Shown here in pieces: positions 58,694 through 64,000 of a stretch of 64,000 nucleotides of DNA. Below the pieces are notes generated by a model. It saw only the letters and a list, made by a program, of their open reading frames with translations, searched no databases and was not told the DNA's origin. The position numbers were made by a program, and so were the translations under genes. Source of the stretch: Herbaspirillum seropedicae (GTDB lineage Bacteria; Pseudomonadota; Gammaproteobacteria; Burkholderiales; Burkholderiaceae_D); the NCBI RefSeq assembly GCF_001040945.1, contig NZ_CP011930.1:5141021-5205020 (forward strand), written 5' to 3'. Within the stretch, counting starts at the first letter, position 1, and each line of letters begins with the position of its first letter.

Positions 58694-58699
58694 TATAGT
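58671..58699 (+). promoter_or_regulatory. Sigma-70 promoter of the symporter gene
   Basis: TTGTAT, 17 bases, TATAGT: good match with ideal spacing, 75 bases before the GTG start. The AT-rich patch stands out in the region. The operator repeats overlap it. Confidence 0.75.
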
Positions 58700-58774
58700 C
58701 GCTTCGTGCCAACGCGAATCAAAAAATCACCTGCGCTGGCCATACTTTCCAAGAAAACAAGCCAGGAGACAGTG

Positions 58775-60109
58775 GTGAGCAAACTATTCAAATCCTTGTT
58801 CGGGCAGGTGGTCCTTGCCCTGATCGGCGGGATCATCATCGGGCTCTTCTGGCCGGACTTCGGCCAGAACCTCAAACCCCTGGGCGATGGCTTCATCAAG
58901 CTGATCAAGATGATCATCCCGGTGATCGTGTTCTGCGTGGTGGTGCAGGGCATCTGCGGCGCCAGTGACCTGAAGAAGGTCGGCAGCGTGGGCGTGAAGG
59001 CCATCATCTACTTCGAAGTGGTGACCACCATCGCCTTGCTGCTGGGCCTGGTGCTGGCGCTGGTGGTGCAGCCGGGCGCGGGCATGAACATCGACCCCAG
59101 CAACCTGGACGCCAGCAGCCTCTCGGGCTACATGGCCAATGCCGGCAAGGTCAAGGAAACCGGCTTTGCCGAATTCATCATGAAGCTGATCCCGGCCACC
59201 GCCGTGAGCGCCTTCACCTCCGGCGACGTGCTGCAGGTGCTGCTGATCTCGGTGACCTTCGGCTGCGCATTGCTGCTCATCGGTGAAAAAGGCGCGCCCG
59301 TGGTGGCGCTGGTGGCGTCGCTGTCGGACGCCTTCTTCAAGTGCATGTCCTTCTTCATCCGCCTGGCGCCCCTGGGCGTGCTGGGGGCGATTGCCTTCAC
59401 GGTCGGCAAGTACGGCATCGGTTCGTTGAAGCAGCTGGCGCTCTTGGTGCTGCTGTTCTACGGTGCGGTGATCTTCTTCGTGCTGGTGGTGCTGGGCGGC
59501 ATCCTGCGCGCCAGCGGGCTGTCCATCTTCAAGCTGATCCGCTACCTGCGCGAAGAGCTGGTGGTGGTGCTGGCCACCACTTCCTCGGACAGCGTGCTGC
59601 CGCAGATCATGAAGAAGCTGGAGCACATGGGCATCAAGAAATCCACCGTGGGCCTGGTGATCCCGACCGGCTATTCCTTCAACCTGGACGCCTTCTCGAT
59701 CTACCTGACCATGGCGGCGCTGTTCATCGCCCAGGCCACCAATACCCACCTGTCCATGGGCGACCTGGCCGCCATCCTGGCCATCGCCCTGGTGACCTCC
59801 AAGGGTGCGCACGGCGTGCCGGGCTCGGCCATCGTGATCCTGGCGGCCACGCTGACCACCATCCCGGCCATTCCCGTGGTGGGCCTGGTGCTGGTGCTGT
59901 CCATCGACTGGTTCATCGGCATCGCCCGCGCGCTGGGCAACCTGCTGGGCAATTGCGTGGCCACCGTGGTCATCGCCAGCTGGGAAAGGGATATCGACAA
60001 GGTGCGCGCCCGCGCCGTGCTCAATGGTGAGAGCGTGGCGCCGCTGGTGGAGGAAAACCCGGTCATCGAACTCATGGGCGTGACCGTCAAGCCGGCCCAG
60101 CTGGGATGA
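58775..60109 (+). CDS. Dicarboxylate/amino acid:cation symporter (DAACS family)
   Basis: 444 residues. Family motifs: LIKMIIPVIVFCVVVQGI (N-terminal), serine-rich VVLATTSSDSVLPQIMKKLE (hairpin 1), PTGYSFNLDAFSIYLTMAA (helix 7 region) and SKGAHGVPGSAIVILAATL (hairpin 2). Uptake of glutamate, aspartate, C4-dicarboxylates or a similar anion with H+ or Na+. AGGAGACA precedes tandem GTG codons; the second (58775) has the better spacing. Divergent from the hydrolase/lyase operon and before the GntR gene; it probably imports the same substrate. Confidence 0.9.
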   Translation: MSKLFKSLFGQVVLALIGGIIIGLFWPDFGQNLKPLGDGFIKLIKMIIPVIVFCVVVQGICGASDLKKVGSVGVKAIIYFEVVTTIALLLGLVLALVVQPGAGMNIDPSNLDASSLSGYMANAGKVKETGFAEFIMKLIPATAVSAFTSGDVLQVLLISVTFGCALLLIGEKGAPVVALVASLSDAFFKCMSFFIRLAPLGVLGAIAFTVGKYGIGSLKQLALLVLLFYGAVIFFVLVVLGGILRASGLSIFKLIRYLREELVVVLATTSSDSVLPQIMKKLEHMGIKKSTVGLVIPTGYSFNLDAFSIYLTMAALFIAQATNTHLSMGDLAAILAIALVTSKGAHGVPGSAIVILAATLTTIPAIPVVGLVLVLSIDWFIGIARALGNLLGNCVATVVIASWERDIDKVRARAVLNGESVAPLVEENPVIELMGVTVKPAQLG

Positions 60110-60209
60110 TCGCGAGCCGGGCGGCGGGGATGGTTGCGGCCAGTTGCAATGGTTACAATGTGCTGCGCCGCCCCTGCGCGCCCGTCCTATCTACCCACCC
60201 CTGCCAGCC

Positions 60210-60896
60210 ATGACTGATTCCGCGCCCGCTCCCGACAGTTCCGACGCCATCGCCAGCGACATCGCCGCCAATATCGCGGCGCAACGCCTGCCGCCCGGCG
60301 CCAAGCTGCCCGAGGAAGCGCTGGCGCGGGTCTACCAGGTCAGCCGCACCAAGATCCGCGCCGCCCTGGTCATGCTGGCCAAGGACAAGCTGGTGGACCT
60401 GATCCCCGACAAGGGGGCCTTTGTCAGCAAGCCCACGGTGGAAGAAACACGCAACATCTTCTTCGTGCGACGCACGCTGGAATCGGCCATGGTGCGCGAG
60501 TTCGTCGCGCGCGCTACGCCCGAGGACTATGCCCGGCTGGAAGCCCACCTGGAGCTGGAACGCCAGGCTGTCTCGGATGACAACATGCAGGTGCGCTCCA
60601 CCCTCCTGAGCGACTTCCATATCCTCTTGGCGCGCATCGTGGGCAACGACGTGCTCACCGACATCCTCGAAAAGCTGGCCGGCCGCAGCGCCCTCATCAC
60701 CATGTTGTACCAGTCCACCCGCGACGCCGCCTGCTCCAGCGAGGAGCACCGCGCCTTCATCGCCGCCGCCCGCGCCGGCGACACCGAGCGCGCCATGGAA
60801 CTGATGGAACACCACCTGCTGCATGTGGAACAGGCCCTGGCCTTCGAGCCCAAGGCCGGTCCGCGCAAGGATCTGCTGCGCGAACTGCTGTCCTGA
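60210..60896 (+). CDS. GntR family regulator, FCD (FadR-type) domain
   Basis: 228 residues. Winged helix with IAANIAAQRLPPGAKLPEEALARVYQVSRTKIRAALVMLAKDKLV, and a C-terminal all-helical FCD ligand domain (~80-215) with metal-binding type Asp/His positions (SDFHILLARIVGN, EEHRAFIAAARAGD, MEHHLLHVEQAL). It is 100 bases downstream of the symporter. Likely represses the divergent cluster through the ATTGTATkCAA sites until the substrate binds. Confidence 0.9.
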   Translation: MTDSAPAPDSSDAIASDIAANIAAQRLPPGAKLPEEALARVYQVSRTKIRAALVMLAKDKLVDLIPDKGAFVSKPTVEETRNIFFVRRTLESAMVREFVARATPEDYARLEAHLELERQAVSDDNMQVRSTLLSDFHILLARIVGNDVLTDILEKLAGRSALITMLYQSTRDAACSSEEHRAFIAAARAGDTERAMELMEHHLLHVEQALAFEPKAGPRKDLLRELLS

Positions 60897-61155
60897 GAGT
60901 GGAAACGATATCAGGCTGTTACGGATAGATGACTGCAACGGCACGCATCGTGCCGCGATCCCGCGCCGCACAAGGCTTTGCGGGCGATGCAAGGCGTCCG
61001 CGCCGGCCCCGGCAAGCCTTTATTAGACGGTGAAATCCCGCTGTATTCGACCATTTCGGCCTTGCGCGCCAGGGCCACACTCATGCACCGGCCCCATCAC
61101 GTCAACACAACAATTAGCCGGCGCAGCACAACGACACAGTCATCAGGGACTCCAC

Positions 61156-62952
61156 ATGTTCAACTCCATCAAAGCACGCATCCTGTTCTATACGATCACC
61201 CTGCTCATCGCCAGCCTGGCCGTGGTCGGAACGGTCTCGTTCTTCATCATCAAGCTCGATAACGATCGCGCCATCGAACGCAATGCGGAGTCGGTGGCCA
61301 GCGGCTTCGGCTCCACCATCAATGAATGGGTCGCCGCCCGCACCGCCATGACGGTGGCCGCCGCCGATGGGGTGTTGAACGCCGATCCGGTGTTTGTCAT
61401 CAAGACGCTGCAAAAGAGCGGCGGCTTCTACGTCACCACCCTGGGCAAGGAAGACAAGACCGCTTTCACCTCGGCCGCCGAAGGCCTGCCGGCAGGCTAT
61501 GATCCGACCGCCCGCCCCTGGTACAAGCAGGCCGTGGCGGCGGGCAAGCCGGTGCTGACCAAGCCCTACACCGACGTTGCGACCAAGAAGCCGATGGTGT
61601 CCTTCACCGCACCGGTGATGCAGAACGGCCAGCGCGCCGGCGTGGTGGCGGCGGCCATGTTCCTGGATGGCGTCTCCGATGTGGTGCGCTCGATCCACCC
61701 GACGCCGGCCAGCTTCGCCTTCCTGGTGGACCGCGACGGCCTGATGCTGGCCCACCCCGATGGCCAGTGGGTCAACAAGCCGGCCAAGGAATGGAATGCC
61801 GAACTCACCCCCGAGCGACTCAACGCCCTGGCCGCGGATGACAAGGCCAGCGAAGTGATGCTCGAAGGCGCAGCCAAGCTGGTCAAGGGCGTGCCCATCA
61901 AGGGCACCGAATGGACCCTCATGCTGGCCATGGACAAGGCCGACGTCACCGCCGGCCTGCGCAATGCCTCGCGCTCGGCGCTCATCGCCCTGGTGCTGGT
62001 GGCCCTGGTGGCAGCCGGCATCATGAGCCTGATCACCACCGCCGTGTTCCAGCGCCTCTCGCGCGTGCGCCGCGCCATGGACAACCTGTCTTCCGGCAAT
62101 GGCGACCTGACATTGCGCCTGACCGAAGACGGCAGCGATGAAGTCACGCAGATCTCGCGCTCCTTCAACACCTTCGTCAACCAGATCACCGGCATCCTGC
62201 AGGACGTGCGGCGCAGCAGCGACACCGTCAAGATCTCCTCCACCGAGATCGCCACCGGCAACCAGGATCTCTCGGCGCGCACCGAGCAACAGGCCGGCGC
62301 GCTGGAAGAAACCGCCTCGGCCATGGAAGAGCTGACCTCGACTGTGCAGCAGAACTCCGAAAACGCCCGCCGCGCCAACGAGCTGGCCGGCAATGCCTCC
62401 AAGATCGCCGCCCAGGGCGGTGAAGTGGTCGGCAACGTGGTCTCGACCATGGAAGCCATCAATGCTTCCTCGCGCCAGATCGCCGACATCATCACGGTCA
62501 TCGACGGCATCGCCTTCCAGACCAACATCCTGGCCCTGAACGCCGCCGTGGAAGCGGCGCGCGCCGGTGAACAGGGACGCGGCTTCGCCGTGGTGGCCTC
62601 GGAAGTGCGCTCGCTGGCCCAGCGCAGCGCCCAGGCGGCCAAGGAAATCAAGGTGCTCATCGACAGCTCGGTCTCCAAGGTGGCCGATGGCGGCGTGCTG
62701 GTGACCCAGGCGGGCCAGACCATGGAACAGATCGTGGCCAGCATCCGTGACGTCAGCGTGATCGTCAGCGAGATCGCCCATGCCAGCGCCGAGCAGAACG
62801 GCGGCATCCAGGAAGTGAACCTGGCCATCACCCACATCGACGAAGGCACGCAGCAGAACGCGGCGCTGGTGGAACAGGCTGCAGCCGCGGCGCGCTCGCT
62901 GCAGGATGAAGCGCACCGGCTGTCGGTGCTGGTGGGCGGCTTCAAGATGTAA
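61156..62952 (+). CDS. Methyl-accepting chemotaxis protein with dCache domain
   Basis: 598 residues. First helix (~8-33), a double-Cache sensor (~34-275) with [30 protein letters not shown], a motif seen in amino-acid-binding dCache_1 sensors, second helix (~278-300), HAMP, and signalling hairpin with [37 protein letters not shown]. There is no pentapeptide tail: it ends VLVGGFKM. The sensor is different from the receptor at 53674, so the two taste different compounds. A role tasting amino acids would match the neighbouring catabolic cluster. Confidence 0.92.
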   Translation: MFNSIKARILFYTITLLIASLAVVGTVSFFIIKLDNDRAIERNAESVASGFGSTINEWVAARTAMTVAAADGVLNADPVFVIKTLQKSGGFYVTTLGKEDKTAFTSAAEGLPAGYDPTARPWYKQAVAAGKPVLTKPYTDVATKKPMVSFTAPVMQNGQRAGVVAAAMFLDGVSDVVRSIHPTPASFAFLVDRDGLMLAHPDGQWVNKPAKEWNAELTPERLNALAADDKASEVMLEGAAKLVKGVPIKGTEWTLMLAMDKADVTAGLRNASRSALIALVLVALVAAGIMSLITTAVFQRLSRVRRAMDNLSSGNGDLTLRLTEDGSDEVTQISRSFNTFVNQITGILQDVRRSSDTVKISSTEIATGNQDLSARTEQQAGALEETASAMEELTSTVQQNSENARRANELAGNASKIAAQGGEVVGNVVSTMEAINASSRQIADIITVIDGIAFQTNILALNAAVEAARAGEQGRGFAVVASEVRSLAQRSAQAAKEIKVLIDSSVSKVADGGVLVTQAGQTMEQIVASIRDVSVIVSEIAHASAEQNGGIQEVNLAITHIDEGTQQNAALVEQAAAAARSLQDEAHRLSVLVGGFKM

Positions 62953-63154
62953 GGCCCAGGCACATCCCGGCATCCCCGCATTCCCGCATTACGCCAGCGG
63001 CCTGGCCTCGCGCAAGCGGGCCGGGCCGTTTGCGTTAAAATGCCCGCTGCAGTCAGCCACCTCCGTCCTGCTTGCAGGCCGGGTCCGCCAGCCGCCACGT
63101 CATTGCGCCTTCGTGGCCGCTGACGCCTGTCTGATGACCCGCCCAGGACCACCG

Positions 63155-63745
63155 ATGAAACCAGTCGCCACACCCGCCCCTTCCCTGTCGGCCCGCCTCA
63201 AGGCCGATACCGCCGCGCTGCACGAGCAGATGCATGCGCTGATGGAACAGGCCCAGCCCTTCGCCGACCGCGCGCGCTATGCGCAATTCGTGGCCGCGCA
63301 ATACCATTTCCAGCGCGATGTCGAACATCTCTTCGACGATCCTGCCCTGCAGGCCGCCGTTCCCGACCTGCAGGTGCGCGGTCGCGAGGCCGACGCGCTG
63401 GCCGACCTGGCCGACCTGGGTGCCGTGCCCGGCCAGATCGATATCGCCACGGCCACGGTGCGCATGCCCGAGGCGCTGGGCTGGCTGTATGTCTCCGAAG
63501 GCTCGACCCTGGGCGCGGCCTTCCTGCTCAAGCAGGTGCAGCAACGCCTGGGCCTGGATGAGCAGTTCGGCGCGCGCAACCTGGCGGCCTATGCAGAAGG
63601 CCGCGCGGTGGTGTGGCGTCGCTTTGTCGGTTTCCTCGACCAGGCCGGGGACTCGCCGCAGGTGCAGGAGGCCGTGCTGGCCGGCGCTCGCGCCGCCTTC
63701 GAACGCTTCGGCGCCTTGCTGCGCCGCCACTTCGCGCTGGCCTGA
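63155..63745 (+). CDS. Biliverdin-producing heme oxygenase (HemO/BphO family)
   Basis: 196 residues from the ATG at 63155 (AGGACC spacing is good; the ATG at 63134 is also in frame). Proximal haem region LKADTAALHEQMHALM with the axial His, and the distal helix with LGWLYVSEGSTLGAAFLLKQVQQ, the GSxxG turn over the haem. Splits haem to biliverdin, CO and Fe(II). It may serve iron release from haem or supply biliverdin to a bacteriophytochrome; neither partner is visible. Next gene 7 bases away. Confidence 0.88.
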   Translation: MKPVATPAPSLSARLKADTAALHEQMHALMEQAQPFADRARYAQFVAAQYHFQRDVEHLFDDPALQAAVPDLQVRGREADALADLADLGAVPGQIDIATATVRMPEALGWLYVSEGSTLGAAFLLKQVQQRLGLDEQFGARNLAAYAEGRAVVWRRFVGFLDQAGDSPQVQEAVLAGARAAFERFGALLRRHFALA

Positions 63746-63752
63746 TCGCGCC

Positions 63753-64000
63753 ATGGAAGCTCCCGAGCAGCGCGCCAGCTCCGCGCCCAGCACCCTGGCC
63801 CCGGCGCGCACGCGCTGGCTGTGGCTGCTGCTGGCCTATGCCAGCCTGGGCGTGGGCATCGTGGCGATCTTCATTCCCGGCATTCCCACCACCGAATTCG
63901 TGCTGCTCTCCGCCTGGGCGGCCGGCAAGGGATCGCCGCGCCTGCAGCGCTGGCTGGAACAGCATCGCCTGTTCGGCCCGATGATCCACAACTGGCGCCA
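63753..64000 (+). CDS. YbaN-like DUF454 membrane protein (3' end missing)
   Basis: 82 codons to the window edge. After a short hydrophilic start the segment RWLWLLLAYASLGVGIVAIFIPG leads to IPTTEFVLLSAWAAGKGSPRL, and RWLEQHRLFGPMIHNW follows, all typical of the DUF454/YbaN family. Its start overlaps the tail of the heme oxygenase transcription unit, and the two are probably one operon. The remaining part lies outside. Confidence 0.85.
   Translation, partial: MEAPEQRASSAPSTLAPARTRWLWLLLAYASLGVGIVAIFIPGIPTTEFVLLSAWAAGKGSPRLQRWLEQHRLFGPMIHNWR

Overview
The window reads as chromosome of a high-GC betaproteobacterium. Gene content (Weimberg-type xylose genes, Burkholderiales-type trimeric porin, Bug/TctC binding protein, PACE efflux, several LysR/AraC/GntR regulators, two chemoreceptors) fits Oxalobacteraceae and most resembles Herbaspirillum. 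That placement is by recognition of protein families, not by a database search. No rRNA, tRNA, CRISPR array, phage or intact insertion sequence was found.

Left part (1-7.4 kb): the end of a xylose dehydrogenase gene, xylonate dehydratase and a lactonase-type amidohydrolase form an oxidative xylose operon. A membrane diguanylate cyclase, a PBP7-type endopeptidase and a divergent MurA paralogue follow. From 7.4 to 18.7 kb lies one giant gene for a predicted type-I-secreted adhesin of about 3575 residues. It has a Gly/Ala-rich N-terminal linker, a block of about nine helical repeats, Ig-like repeats, three larger repeats and a short RTX-like C-terminus. No secretion genes for it lie in the window.

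18.7-31.4 kb: a membrane protein with a 23-residue hydrophobic partner; an HAD phosphatase; a lower-GC islet (TMEM175-like channel, bleomycin-resistance-like protein); a DUF1275 protein; an orphan FixJ-type regulator; an MFS exporter; a lipoprotein; and a Fur-box-preceded sigma/anti-sigma/TonB-receptor unit for iron uptake, followed by an AraC regulator. 31.5-39.8 kb: a stress/hydrolase neighbourhood. Dps, an alpha/beta hydrolase, DoxX and a YtcJ-type amidohydrolase face an isochorismatase-type hydrolase, two XapX proteins, a lone receiver protein, a GAF-PAS histidine kinase and an AraC regulator.

39.8-53.6 kb: PaiB-like protein, PACE efflux protein with divergent LysR regulator, a REP-like inverted repeat present twice together with a duplicated fragment of the LysR gene end, a carnitine-dehydrogenase-like enzyme, DUF5993 plus a DsbB-like protein, a porin, an iron/phosphonate-type ABC importer, and a Bug binding protein divergent from a TctDE-type two-component system. 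53.6-64 kb: two chemoreceptors flank a catabolic cluster (histidine-ammonia-lyase-family enzyme, M20 amidohydrolase, dicarboxylate-type symporter, GntR regulator) with a clear divergent promoter and operator. Heme oxygenase and the start of a YbaN-like gene close the window.

Several short tandem repeats and one G10 tract lie at gene starts between 20 and 41 kb and are possible expression switches. All functions are inferred from sequence alone.
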